Assembly: GCA_001939145.1 (NCBI GenBank)
Contig: LSRX01000813.1
Location: 260,493-324,492, forward strand
Direction: 5' to 3'
From: Symbiodinium microadriaticum
Taxonomy: Eukaryota; Sar; Dinophyceae; Suessiales; Symbiodiniaceae
DNA: 64,000 nucleotides
The notes under the pieces were generated by a model that ran no database searches, was not told the origin of the DNA, and saw nothing but the letters and a program-made list of their open reading frames with translations. The position numbers and the translations under genes were made by a program. Of this stretch, positions 23,757-34,679 are shown piece by piece (within the stretch, counting starts at the first letter, position 1; each line of letters opens with the position of its first letter).

Positions 23757-23940
23757 TCAAAAAAAGCGGAGAAAGCCCCGGCCCAGGATGCAGCTAAGCA
23801 ATCCCCCGGCTCAGTCGGCCGAAAGAAAGAAAGCCCGAGCCACCTCCCAACACAGCCGGGCGAAAGAAAGACAAGAAGCCCCGGCCAAAGATGCGGCAAA
23901 GCCGCCCCCCAGCACAGTCGGACGAAAGAAAAGCTAACGG
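23757..23940 (+). repeat. GC-rich mini-island with three degenerate ~58-bp units
   Basis: Three tandem units share 'agccccggccmargatgcrg' and 'cagtcggmcgaaagaaag'. They would encode a repeated Ala/Pro/Lys motif (KAPAQDAAKQSPGSVGRKK) if read on the plus strand. The island lies just 3' of the LTR element inside AT-rich DNA, and there is no start or extended frame to call a gene. It could be the remnant of another retroelement's Gag or of a basic protein. Confidence 0.6.
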
Positions 23941-25090
23941 AACAACGAACAAAAGAGAAGCCAAGAGGCTGCTTACAGCAAAGAGAAAATAAATAAACAG
24001 AGATCTCAAAATTCCTTCGAAATTCCATCGTACAACCACACAGATCGTCAAAATTATATAAATTTCTAAATTTCTCTATATAAAAAATTAAATTTCATAT
24101 TTCTCGAAGAAAATTAAATTTTCCTATCACAAATCAATAAATAATAATCAAAATCCAATTTTTTTTATTAATTATATATATATTTTCTAAATTTTTTCAC
24201 AGAAATAAATTAATTTTAAAGATATTTAACCAATAAATTCCACCTTCATAAGAAAGTCGATATATATATATATATATAATCAATATAATTCTATTCATAA
24301 TATAATTATATAAAAAATCAAATCTTCTCTCATATTTATATATATATTTTTTTTAAAAAAAAAATACATATTTTATTTCCCTTTTCAATCGAAGTTCTCT
24401 ATTTCTCAATAATTATCATCAAAATTAGATTTTAAAATTAAAAAGAATACGTCCATCAATTGTACGTCCTCAATAGCAAATACGATTCTTTTCCATTTAT
24501 AAAATTCTTTCCAAACAACTCATTTTAAAAATCGAAATAAATTATACACAGATATATCCGAAAAATAACAAAGAAATAGGCCTAGAATTAAGAAGTCGAA
24601 ATCGAATTTCTAGAGTCAATAATCCTAAATTTAATCCTCAAAAATTTTCTATTAACGAGATTCGCGGTAAAATAGTTAAATACGACAAAAATTAACGAAA
24701 TATAATATATTTCTAAATTATCAATAACGTAATTATAAGTATCGAGATATTCCACATATCTTTTTATTTCGAAGATAATAATTCTCTAAATGAGTTAGAA
24801 TAATATTTTAACAGATCATATTTCTCAGATAATGAAGATACGAGATACCTATGAAGACAAGGCATCCCACATAGGCATATCAGATCCAAGAAGCCCATTG
24901 CAGGCCCGAGCCCCCACCTCAATCACCCAACGAGGAGTGAACCCCCTAGTAGTAAGACAATTTGGCGAAAAAATGAGTCTTTCTACAAATACATATGAAT
25001 CCCTAGAAAGGCCAATTACGAGAAGAAGTTCGCCAAATCGAAAATATCTCTTGTTCATTCGTTCTCTCGCTCTCCTCTTGAATTTGCGAT
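23941..25090. other. AT-rich DNA, right part of the island
   Basis: Same composition as 17.9-21.7 kb. One GC-richer patch near 24890-24970 gives a short plus-strand frame (24832-25143) and a minus-strand frame (25058-24849), neither with a recognisable domain. The AT-rich character ends at about 25090, just outside the AIM24 stop codon. Confidence 0.7.
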
Positions 25091-25100
25091 ATCTCTTGCT

Positions 25101-25937
25101 TCAGAATTCATCAGGTAATCTCCGAGATCGTCGTCTTGGTTGAAGTTCTGATCCAGTGGAAAGGAATAGAATAACAAATATTACGATGATGAAGATACTG
25201 ATGAAGCAGCCGAAGATACAAAGACCAATTAAGGCTCCGCCTGGGGCCGGCCTGGATCTTTGGGAGGAGCCATGTGACTTAGGCTTGTGTGTCTGTATCC
25301 AAACCGGTCCAGGACCGGTGAAGGTGCACAACAGGCCCTCGCCGCTTGCCAAGCTGCTGAAGACCGAAGCTGATGCCATTCCTATACTGTAGCTGACTGA
25401 GTCCCCCCATGCTACAAGGTGTCCATTGTCTACCTGTCGGCATTCACCAGGTTGTAGATCGTATCGAACACAAGAGCCGAAGCAGCTGATGGACAACTTC
25501 CCATGACCACTGCAGCGCATGAGAAAGAAGCCGCTTCCACTAAAGAGTCCTTGTGATGCACCTTGCACTCGCGTGTTCACGTCAACCCCAGTTTCTGCAC
25601 AGAGGAAAGCACCACTGGTCACCAAGACCGCTGATATGTTGGGACCTGGTAGTTGAACGATCGCGATGTCTCCCTGATCTTCCGGTGCTACCAGCACTTC
25701 ACCAGAGCCGCCTTTGCACTGCAAGGTCTGCAGGAAGAAAGACTCGTTTGTCAGCAAACTTCGGGCCGCACCACCCAGAAGCCCGCCCAGTCCTCCGCCG
25801 CCTAAGCTAGCACGGACCTCCACGTTGTCTGTCTTCGACACCAAAGCATCGCTCTCTGCCTTCACGGCAGCCGTTCCTTGGAGCCTCACTCGCAAGGCAG
25901 AAGCACTCGCACCTCTAACCACTTCGAACTCAGCCAT
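25101..25937 (-). CDS. AIM24-family protein with C-terminal membrane anchor
   Basis: A single uninterrupted 278-codon frame starts at MAEFEVVRG. Residues 30-200 follow the AIM24 beta-helix pattern. There is a Gly-rich loop (LGGGGLGGLLGGAARSLL, 45-62), then FFLQTLQCKGGSGEVLVAP, and the repeated block GSGFFLMRCSGHGKLSISCFG followed by the characteristic LQPGECRQVDNGHLVAW (161-177). Residues 234-261 form one hydrophobic segment (LCIFGCFISIFIIVIFVILF), followed by a short basic tail (RRRSRRLPDEF), which suggests a tail-anchored protein. AIM24 proteins are of uncertain function; the yeast member is mitochondrial and affects inner-membrane organisation, and bacterial members are soluble. There is no visible intron, and the length is normal apart from the anchor. 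The stop codon lies about 10 bases from the AT-rich boundary, so the extreme C-terminus could have been altered by that junction. Confidence 0.82.
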   Translation of the reverse strand: MAEFEVVRGASASALRVRLQGTAAVKAESDALVSKTDNVEVRASLGGGGLGGLLGGAARSLLTNESFFLQTLQCKGGSGEVLVAPEDQGDIAIVQLPGPNISAVLVTSGAFLCAETGVDVNTRVQGASQGLFSGSGFFLMRCSGHGKLSISCFGSCVRYDLQPGECRQVDNGHLVAWGDSVSYSIGMASASVFSSLASGEGLLCTFTGPGPVWIQTHKPKSHGSSQRSRPAPGGALIGLCIFGCFISIFIIVIFVILFLSTGSELQPRRRSRRLPDEF

Positions 25938-25989
25938 GCGGACTTCGGACCCGAGCTGTTCCTTTCACCTACGCTGAGTTTCAACCTTC

Positions 25990-27060
25990 AGACAACGCTT
26001 AAGATTCTCCTAGGCGGATCGATAGACATACACAGATAAATGCCCACTAGTTTTAGTAGGTACGCAAATTGGATAGTGGGCGATTTCGTGAAGGCACTCC
26101 CACGCACAGCTGAGTGAGGTTCCAAAGCCATAAGTCATCGAAGCCTCGACCTGCAGTTTGACACAGCCTGGAAAGTGCATCGGCCACTCACGCTTTTGAC
26201 CCCGCATTGGGTACCTGTCCACAAGGGATTTAAAAGTCGTGTGAGACTCAGACAAGACTCAGCAGTGAGTTCAGGAAAAACACCGAGCTGCTTAGGTGTG
26301 TTTGTGTGTGTTGCATTCTGTTAACTCACAACGGACGTCGTGTCTTGGGCTCGCAAGCAGCATCGGACCGCCCTCAAGGCGTTCCGGGCTCGAGCGGCCA
26401 GCAAGCGGCCACTCGAGCCGCTGCCATCCCATCTCCACAAAGCCACGAGCGGCAACCCTAAGCCCTAAGCCTTAAAGCCTGAACCCTAGTAGTGGGTGAT
26501 CCTGACCCCATGCAGTGGCAGTGTAAGCGGAGATGGCTATGCACGCCCGAAACCCTAAGCCTTGCACACCCACAAACCCCTAGGAATCCTGAAAGGCTCC
26601 TGTCAAGAATTTTGCTCGCACCTAAATTCTCAGGCACGGCTTGCCTAGGCAGGCGCTGCTGTTCTTAGTTCTCGCATCGCAGGTGAAGTATAACTTCAGA
26701 GCAGGTGCAGATGTGTTCAAGCCTGTTAGGGAATACTCTGGTGACGGCTCTTGCTCTAAACAAAGGACCTCTATCCAGAAGATTTCGAGAACGTGCTTGG
26801 ACATGTCAAGACGACAATACACTCGGAATTCCAAAAGGAACACACTATACCCGAACACCTGGCTTCCAAGCTAGGTGCTCCGAGACACCTCTGGACAAAT
26901 TTCCTCCTTGACCCATTAGCCTGGATCTGAAGTCCAATCCTTCCATGGTCACGCCTCTAAACACTCAAACCTAAAGCACCACTTGCTTCCAGGATACACT
27001 TACACAGATTCACGCAGAGGTCGCAGAGCAGCCTCAGCCTGAGCCACTTCGAGGAAACGG
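25990..27060. other. Intergenic DNA with a telomere-like block
   Basis: No gene is supported. Short frames occur on both strands around 26620-26910. The part from 26450 to 26590 carries CCCTAAGC-type repeats, annotated separately. Confidence 0.5.
26452..26585 (+). repeat. Degenerate telomere-like CCCTAA block
   Basis: Contains 'aaccctaagccctaagcc', 'tgaaccctagtag' and 'gaaaccctaagccttgc', scattered variants of CCCTAAA. Algal and plant-type telomeres are CCCTAAA repeats, so this is a candidate interstitial telomeric remnant. The units are imperfect and interrupted. Confidence 0.5.
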
Positions 27061-27069
27061 GTCCCTTCG

Positions 27070-27342
27070 CTACGAGTCTAATTGGTCCGGAAGAATCCAA
27101 ATACGAGTCAAGCAGCCAAGCCCGGCGTCTCCAGGTAACCTGACACGAACAGAACCGGACAAACTCTCACGAAGGTCAGCTTTGACAGTCCGACTTAGCT
27201 GACACTCTCCTACACGGTACCCCACCTTCCAACTTAAATCTGCGTTTGCGGACAGCGACTCAGATTCCTGCTGCATGTCTTCCGTCCTCGTCCCCGTCAG
27301 ACTCACCCACATGGTCTGTGTCCTTGGCATACTTGAATGCAT
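27070..27342 (-). CDS. Small hypothetical ORF or exon
   Basis: A 90-codon minus-strand frame with fairly balanced composition (segments such as MWVSLTGTRTEDMQQES and GSVRVRLPGDAGLGCL). It looks more protein-like than its neighbours but matches no family I know. There is no supporting splice context, so it may be a chance frame. Confidence 0.2.
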   Translation of the reverse strand: MHSSMPRTQTMWVSLTGTRTEDMQQESESLSANADLSWKVGYRVGECQLSRTVKADLRESLSGSVRVRLPGDAGLGCLTRIWILPDQLDS

Positions 27343-27761
27343 TCAACCGAATGCAACATTGCATTGCGAGATCTGCAGCGATGCTCGGCTTCACACGTAG
27401 ATTATGATCTGCTCCACATTGGCAAGTCCTCTACAGCGACTGCCCAATTACGTTGTAGACTCGGTGGCTAGCAACATCCCAGTCCCACGTGCCACGGCCG
27501 GCCTTGCTGGAAGGAGTTGACAATGTTGTAGTGATCCAACTGTGCAAAGCACAGCGAATGCATACAGCAGCCGCAATGCACGGCGTTCCCGTGATAACAT
27601 AAACAAGGAAGCATGGACCAATATTTAATCAGCTGCATGGGTCAAGCTTCATTGCAGCTACTAGTAGTCAGACAAATCAAACATGGATCATGAACGGCAT
27701 TGCGTGTCCAGAATGCAAATCGAGGACTTCATGGCGGAATGGATATGCAATACAGAGCTAT

Positions 27762-27900
27762 CTACCTACCTACCTACCTACCTACCTACCTACCTACCCA
27801 CCCACCTACCTACCTACCCAGCTACCTAGCTGCCTAGCTACCTAGCTACCTAGCTACCTAGCTACCTGCCTACATACATACATAGATACATACACGCATA
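27762..27900 (+). repeat. CTAC tetranucleotide microsatellite
   Basis: A run of CTAC units with CCAC, CTAG and CATA variants. It immediately precedes the GC-rich pseudogene region that starts at about 27946. Confidence 0.95.
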
Positions 27901-27945
27901 CACGAAGAGTTCGGCCAGATCGAGGGCGATTGGCATCCCAGAAAG

Positions 27946-30525
27946 ATGTCCCGTGGCCTGCGGAACCGCTTCTCGGTCGCGGCGCTTAGGGAGAGTGAGG
28001 ACGCCAGCGATGCTGCTGGCCTTGAGAAGGAGAGTCAGGCTATCGGCGAGCTCATTCTTGCCCTGGGTCGCAGTAGTCCGGGCAAGGTCTGGAGCTCACC
28101 CTCCGACGTTCCGGCCGGGCTGGCGGGAGTGTCGCTGCAGCGGGCGCTGGCCAACATGGGTGGGAGAACCGAGCAAGTTGCCCACGTAGGCCCGCCGCCG
28201 ACCAAGGCGGGTCCGCGGCCATTCCGGGCGCGGAGGCTCTTGGACGCGGTGGCTCTCCTCTGCGGGCGCGTCTCGCTGCATTGGACGATGCCCTTAAGCG
28301 CGGCTCCGATGGGGGCGCGTCTCTTGATGGGATGCTGGCCTGGAAATGGAACCCAGGATGGGTTACGTGAAACCTTGACCTGACCTGGCTGGCCTGGAAA
28401 TGGAACCTGGGACCACTAGCCCCACTATATAAGATAAGTAAAAGAACCTGGGACCAGCAGCCGCACTGTACTAGATGTATTTTTATATTATAGGTGAAAC
28501 CTTGGCCTTCGGCGGCCGCCACCACAGGCGCCGTCAGGCGCCTCAGCCGCAGACCCAAGCATCGTGGCGGCCGGTTCAGGTGCCTGGGCTACAAGCAGCG
28601 CCGGTTCCGTACATGCATCCGGCCCAGGACCACGCAGCGCCTAGGTACATCCTGCACGACAATGTCGCCCCTGGACAGCGCCGGCGAAATGGCAGGAGTG
28701 TTGGGCAAGGCCGACTTCCCGCGCTACTGTGCCAGCGTTAAGGATCGCCAGCTCCTCGACGACGAGTCCATTGAGGCGGACTTTATCGCCCGGGAGACGA
28801 GACGAGAGGAGCGTCGTGAGGCGAAGGCCATCGCCTGCAAGGCCCGTGACACGGCGTTGCGACACACGCTCCGGATCGCCGGTTGGCAATGCCCCGTTGT
28901 CGGGCCTGGAATCTTTCGGACCGGGGGAAATGCTACACAATCAGTACCTGGTCGTCAGAAGCCGGCGTGGTTACACTCGGCATGCCCAACTCTCGCCGCG
29001 GGCTGGATTTCCGCGAGGAAAGCGAATCGTCCGACGATTCGGCTGAAGGAACAAGTTCACTTGGCAGGTGCCCGCTCGAAGTGCGGAGGCCGAAAGCAGG
29101 GCTCGCGTGCAGAGCGCCATGACCAGCCCTACCGGGAGTCCGGCAAGGCGTCGAAAGGCAAGCAGGGAAAAGGGGGACGCGGGCAGCAGGCAGCACGACC
29201 TGCGGCCCGCGAGGCGCGGTCTCTGCGCCGCGAACCTCAACCTCAGTACAGGATAGTACAGGCATCGCCTGTGCCTGGGCGGTGGCATGCCGGGCCGCGA
29301 ACAGGCTGATTCGCGCACTGAATGGCAATATCAGTGCGTGGACCGGTGGCTATGTCCGCACCTGTGCTGCTTAGCCTCCATCGTGGGTCCATCGCCGTGA
29401 TGGATGAGACCCTGACGCCGTGGCTATCACTTCAGCCGAAGTGATATAGGAGGCTTGGAGGCCAGTCGGACCGTTCAGGTCGCGGGCAAGGCCGTGGCTG
29501 TCGCTGTCCCGCACCGTCCTGAACAGGCCACGGCGCCAAGTTGGTCCAGTTTCTCGCTGGCACAAGCAACTTACGAAATAGTCTCCAAGAAGACTGAAGG
29601 CCAACCGAGTCTGGGTCCACCTTGAGGGCCGCGTGCGGCTGCCGCGCCTATCTCCAAGAGGGTAGGTGCAGACGCAGGGAAGTCGCCCTGCAGGCAGCCT
29701 TCGACTTCGGCATCTTGCCGCCGATCGAGGGCGGGACCGGCACGTCGGAGTTGGCGGTGGGAGCCCCTCCTCCGACAGAGACACTTCCCGACCAGACGTC
29801 ACAGGCGATGGTGTGGGTGCCCGCACACGCCCCGGCGACAGTCGGAAGGGCGTCCCGGCGAAACCTGGCTCCACCTCGTAAGAGGCCGGTCGACACCTTT
29901 GTCAGCGAGACCTACTTGGCAGGCGGACAGCCGGTCCCTTGCTTCTCCACAATGGAGATGCTGTATATACCTTCGGGCGTACAGTTTCGACTGCCGCCAC
30001 GCCATAAAGGCGCTTGAAGAAGCGCTGAAGAAAGGAGCTCGCTCCTGGGTGTTGGCTGACCAGCACGTCCCAGTGCGCGCAGACGAAACTTCAGTTTCAA
30101 AGCCTCAAGCAGCTGGCCGCCGTTGGCGCCTCTGTGAAGGTCGCGTGCGGAACCTCAGTTCGCAACCCTACGTGGGTGATGGCCGGCGTGCCATCGTAGG
30201 CGTGGCCTCAAAGGCCTTCACCACGCTAAGCGGTGGTCGGTTCCTTGAACTGGACGACTATAGCAGCAAAGCCAACCCAGAGTGTGGCGTCCAGCCGGTT
30301 CTGGGGCCTCACTCGAAGATGGCCCTTGACTTCGTCGCGGACTTTGAAAAACATTTCGCAAACGCTGCTTCCCTCGACGACGCCAAGCAGCCTCCGCGGC
30401 CGGGTGCTGCGGCTGGCTCTAACGCAGCGGAAGGGAGCGGTTCCCGCCGCCACGGTGTGAAGGTGTGCCTGCCTGCGCGGCACGAGCAGGAGCCGCAGGC
30501 ACTTTGTTTTGCCGCGGTCACGTAA
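27946..30525 (+). pseudogene. GC-rich decayed gene ending in an HKD (phospholipase D-like) domain
   Basis: Protein-like blocks occur in changing frames: MSRGLRNRFSVAALRESEDA from 27946; ILHDNVAPGQ near 28650; KADFPRYCASVKDRQLLDDE near 28710; then the HKD domain from about 29950. There, FDCRHAIKALEEALKKGAR (29986) is followed in another frame by TKLQFQSLKQLAAVGASVKV (30083), by KGLHHAK (30210), by VVGSLNWTT (30233), and back in the first frame by SKANPECGVQ (30262). This is the H-x-K ... G-S-x-N order of PLD-type phosphodiesterases. The Asp of HxKxxxxD is missing because about ten codons between HHAK and VVGS are deleted. A single HKD motif recalls PLD6/cardiolipin hydrolase-like proteins. With at least four frame changes the copy cannot encode an active enzyme. 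It may be a retrocopy or a decayed member of a multicopy family. Confidence 0.65.
28334..28504 (+). repeat. Tandem repeats and an intron-like insert
   Basis: 'ctggcctggaaatggaacc' occurs twice (near 28334 and 28389) and 'gaacctgggacca' twice (near 28406 and 28444). The 11-mer GTGAAACCTTG occurs at 28367-28377 and again at 28494-28504. The 127 bases from 28367 to 28493 begin GT and end TTATATTATAG. Removing them joins the frame from 27946 to GETLAFGGRHH in phase. Confidence 0.6.
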
Positions 30526-30599
30526 AGTAAAATTTGCCACAGTGGTTGTCTACGCGACTGGTGTGCTCCAGCCGCTGGACTAAGAGCGTGGCCAGCCGG

Positions 30600-33500
30600 C
30601 CCTTGTGAAGCTCCATCCAAGGTTCTCCTCGCGCAGCTGACCAGCCGACGTTGTTCGGTTGCAGCTTGCCAGAAAGGCGCACGGCCTGCGGGCCTTGTTC
30701 GGGCGCGGTTACCCGTTTGACCTTGTGTCGTGGCCACGCTCAGCACAGCGTCGCCGTAGGTGTTGGGCGGCACATAGTGTGGGGCGTAGGCTTGGCTAGC
30801 TGCATGCAGCCTTGTAGAGTAAGTTTTCTGCAGTTCAGCAATGCAGACACGAGACAGCTCGTTTCATGAGCCTCACCTCTGACGGCCTGGCCGTGCAGGG
30901 CTTTTGGAAGTGGAGGTTTGGAGGGTTTGCTTGTCGTGAGCGTGACATGTCGTCGACCGTTTCGTGCGGGCTTCGCCCAGCCGCCGAACGACACGCGCGC
31001 ACGTGCCCTTCGGGCATTGAGAGATGCCAGGGAAGCGCCCAGAGTCTTGGCTGAGGGGCGACTGTGAGCTGTAGTGACCGCAGCAGCCCAGTTTGCTTCC
31101 TGACATGTCCGCAGAACTGCCTTTTGTGCTTCAGTGCATGTTGTGTACATATCTCATATTTTGCCTCAAGCCTTGAGCTTGAGGTTGTTGTACCTGGCTT
31201 TCTAGGTCTGTGCCAAGTGTGCACGGCAGACCAGGAGGCCAGTGTAGCTCGTAGAGTTGCAGGCCTGCGGTTGGACCACCTAGGGACTATGGGAGCTTAG
31301 ACTCGCGAAGCCGATAAAACAGCGGGGCTGGCCGTGGTTGCTTTGCAAGTCTGATAAATCCGGATTAGCCGGCTTCACCAAAGGATGTATGTACGTACGT
31401 ATGTACGAAAAAGACATGTAGGGACACCTACGTGTGCCCCACGCTTCCTCGCCAGTGGTGTCCTACGGTACAGGCTTGTAGGATTTTCAATGTGTGGCTC
31501 GAATGCTTTGCTACGCCGGTACAGAACATTTTCCTCCATTGGATGCGTGAAACCTAACCCCGATGTACTTTGCAGTTGCACGCGGTTGTCGACGAACCCT
31601 GAACTCCGAAGCACTGATGCCTGCCTTCGAAGGCGTCGCCCGCTGGTCGGAGACGATGTCAGTTGCATTGGCCCTTACGAAAGCTGCACTTCAACGTTGC
31701 GGTGCTCGTGGGCTGAACTCTAACGAGTGGCGTCACGAGTCTGAATAATGCTTAAGCTGTGGTTCAAGCACTTCTGCTGGCTGTGCTTCAAGAGCATGGG
31801 ATGCAGGATGCACGAGGACTGTCGGCACAGGTGGGCAAATTCTACATGATACATTGCCTGTTGGTCGTCATGCTGGGACATTGGATCACATTGGATGAAT
31901 TTCAAGACATTTCGGATGACCTGTGCCGCACGTTAAGCAGTAGCATTGCAGGCTGTCCGGAGGCGCAGCAAGGTGGCGAATTTCTATGAGAGCTACTGTC
32001 TTGTCTCATCATGATGCCCCGTGAACTGATGGTCGCACGCACCTGCATCGTGTATGCCCCAGCTTTGCGGTTGAGACATGAGGGGCTCTGACTGCCTTTT
32101 AAACGTACCTGAGAGGGGTACAACTAACACGATAACAGACAGCACAGCAATGCCAGGCCTGGCTGTATCCTCCGGAGGTTCTACCTGAGGCGATCCTGGC
32201 ATGACTATGTCTCAGGAAATTCCTTGCATCACCTGCAACCTTCCGATTTTCAGCCGGCAGCCTGCAGCGCGAATTCGGCAGCTTGCAGCTGATATGGGCC
32301 CTTGCGCGACCCTGAGCAGTGGAGCAGTGTCCTGGGCCTGGGCTGGGAGTCCGTCGCGTTCTGCTCTGAGGCTCACCTGACTACGTTCTTTGCGACCGCA
32401 AATCGCGGAAAGCTCTGGGGAGAGCTTAGATACGCCGTTGAGATGAGGAATTCCTTGCGACTGAGATGCCATCCGCTACTGGGGACGTCGGCGCAGAAGG
32501 CCTGCAGAGGCCGTTGCACTCGCGCAAGTCTGCTTGCGGCCACGATGACTCTGCAGGCACCTCGGGTTCGAGAGATCCTGGCCAGCACAAGAGGAATTAC
32601 GTGAGGCCTATGGCCTGTCGTAGTGCATGCGGCCTTCCAGGAGAGCCGACGTTGGAATGCAAAGTCCTCGCCTTTGCCGTGGGCATCTTTGGGCTCACTT
32701 CGCTCCTCTCTGCAAGCAGGCCTGAAGACCGCTTTCGCAGGCCTTGCATGCGAGATCCCTGCTCTCCGCGGCATTGTGCTGCCCCAGGTGCTGAGATCGG
32801 AGCTCGGTCGCTTCACGACCTCCAGAGATCATGATTCGCAAAGATCAGATGCATTTAACGCTTACAAAGGCTGCTTGTGATACCTGCTTTGCATGTTCGC
32901 AGCACATCCTGGAAGAGGATTCCATTAGATTTTGTGCTAGTTGTTCATCGTTTGAGACTGCTCGTTGGCGTCTCATGGCTTCACAGGAACAAGCTACGGC
33001 AATGGATGAGATTACATTACATGCCAGATGCTGTTCGTTTCGATGTCCGCACGAACAGCGGGTCCCAAACCCCCCAACTACTGTCATTGCCACTCGCCCA
33101 TACACCCATACGGCAAAACTACCAGCGGCAACGGGTAGCACCATTTTTAGCGGCGTACATACACAAACACAGACACGCTCTTCTTATTCTTTGACTCCTA
33201 CTCTTCTCCGAGCATGCTGAATTTCTGGCGGAATGCAGGCTTTCCCGCCCCGCCGCCACGCCTCTGAGACCATCTGGTTACATGATGCTGTGTCCGCTGG
33301 CTCAAAGGACCTGGCTCCAGCTCTCTTACTACACCTGCTCTCTGCCATATAATGCCACATACATGTCTCTGAGGCGCGCACATCGTCATAGCCTCCAACC
33401 GGCCTAGAAGTCTCATGAAGTCTCGACAGCAAAAATCCAAAATCTCAGGCCGAGCCCCGCCTCCCTGGCATGAAAATCGGAGAGGTGCGGCGGGTTGTAA

Positions 33501-33880
33501 TACGACTTAAATCTTCTATGCCCTCGAAATCTGCTACGACTGGTAAACTCATCGTGAAGGCAGGCGTTCGTCTGTGGCACAAAGGTGCACTCCCTGAGAT
33601 GATGCTGGCCTGCTTCCCAACCAAGTTAAATGGCTCGAGCCGACGCCCAGGCGGTCTCAACGTGAGCGATGAAGAGGCTGTCAGACGGGCAGTCAATAAA
33701 AAGTCGCATTGAGTAGTGGAGATTGTTTTCTGGGTACTCCCACGGCGTTAACGAAAGAGGAATCCGAGCTGTGACCTGGGCCCACAGAACCCCAACCCGC
33801 TGCTAACCCCCGGCGAGTTTAGGCCATTGCTCATCCAGCAGATGCTGCTTTGCAGATCGCTGGTAAAAATACAACAGAGA
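30600..33880. other. No supported gene
   Basis: Many short frames lie on both strands. A slightly protein-like stretch (31563-31748, with WSETMSVALALTKAALQRC) has no recognised domain and no splice support. 'gtacgtacgtatgtacg' at 31388-31406 is a small tetranucleotide tract. Nothing else stands out. Confidence 0.5.
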
Positions 33881-33949
33881 CGATGTGCAGGATGTGGCTG
33901 CTAGACAGCCTCCCGAATTTTTCAAGAAGAGCATCCTTAAAAGGCCCAA

Positions 33950-34240
33950 TTGGGTGCGACCTGGGACTGTGGGGTGGGGCCACTGGGGCCTTTCCCACGC
34001 GATGCTCCTAACGGTGGCCCTGGACCACGTGGTGGCCTGCCAGGCGGGCCAGGCCCCAAAGCCGGACCCGGCCCGAAGCCCGGAAAGCCCGCAGGAACCG
34101 CCGCTTGTGGACTCGACCCTTCTGTTCCGGAACTCCTCACGAAGCACACCAGGAAAAAGCACGCACAGACGCCTGCAACAATCGCATGCCATGGCCTTGG
34201 CGACATTGCCGGAGACTGCGATGAACGGGAAGGGGCCTGA
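33950..34240 (+). CDS. Gly/Pro-rich hypothetical frame
   Basis: A 96-codon frame contains a collagen-like low-complexity segment (GGPGPRGGLPGGPGPKAGPG) followed by a more ordinary C-terminal part with three cysteines. The opposite strand is also open and Gly/Pro-rich, so this may only be a GGCCC-rich repeat. No domain was recognised. Confidence 0.2.
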   Translation: MGATWDCGVGPLGPFPRDAPNGGPGPRGGLPGGPGPKAGPGPKPGKPAGTAACGLDPSVPELLTKHTRKKHAQTPATIACHGLGDIAGDCDEREGA

Positions 34241-34262
34241 CCTGGCAGATGAAGGTAAAAAC

Positions 34263-34288
34263 ATAAACACGAACATATACATACATAG

Positions 34289-34319
<31 letters not shown>

Positions 34320-34385
34320 CATACATACCTACCTACCTACCTACCTACCTACCTACGTACGTACGTACGTACGTACGTACGTACA
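34263..34385 (+). repeat. Compound microsatellite CATA-CTAC-GTAC
   Basis: The unit changes in order along the tract: CATA (34265-34326), CTAC (34327-34354), then GTAC/CGTA (34355-34384). Each step differs from its neighbour by a single base per unit. Confidence 0.95.
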
Positions 34386-34679
34386 TTGCATTTATGTATT
34401 CTATAGCTAATTTTTGTTATAAGACCGCCCCATTATTCCGAGCTCGCTGCATCTGTTTTGATTTCCGTCGTTTGGTCCGGAGTTTCGAATTTGAAGCTGT
34501 GGGTATTTGGGCAGAGCTTTCAGCCCGGCAGTGTTGGATGTCTTGCTGACTGCGTCTGCGATTTTTGTCTGGTTGATTGTGTCTGTCCTGCGGTAGGGGT
34601 TTGAAGCTTTTTTGGGTGATTTTGGACTTGGTTCTGTGTTTGCGGGGCCGAACTCGCGACACAAGCCACCACTCTTCTT

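Noticed and set aside
17881..25095. AT-rich island as inserted mitochondrial or plastid DNA
   Set aside because: No organellar coding frame, tRNA or rRNA is visible, and the only coding region inside is a Copia-type gag.
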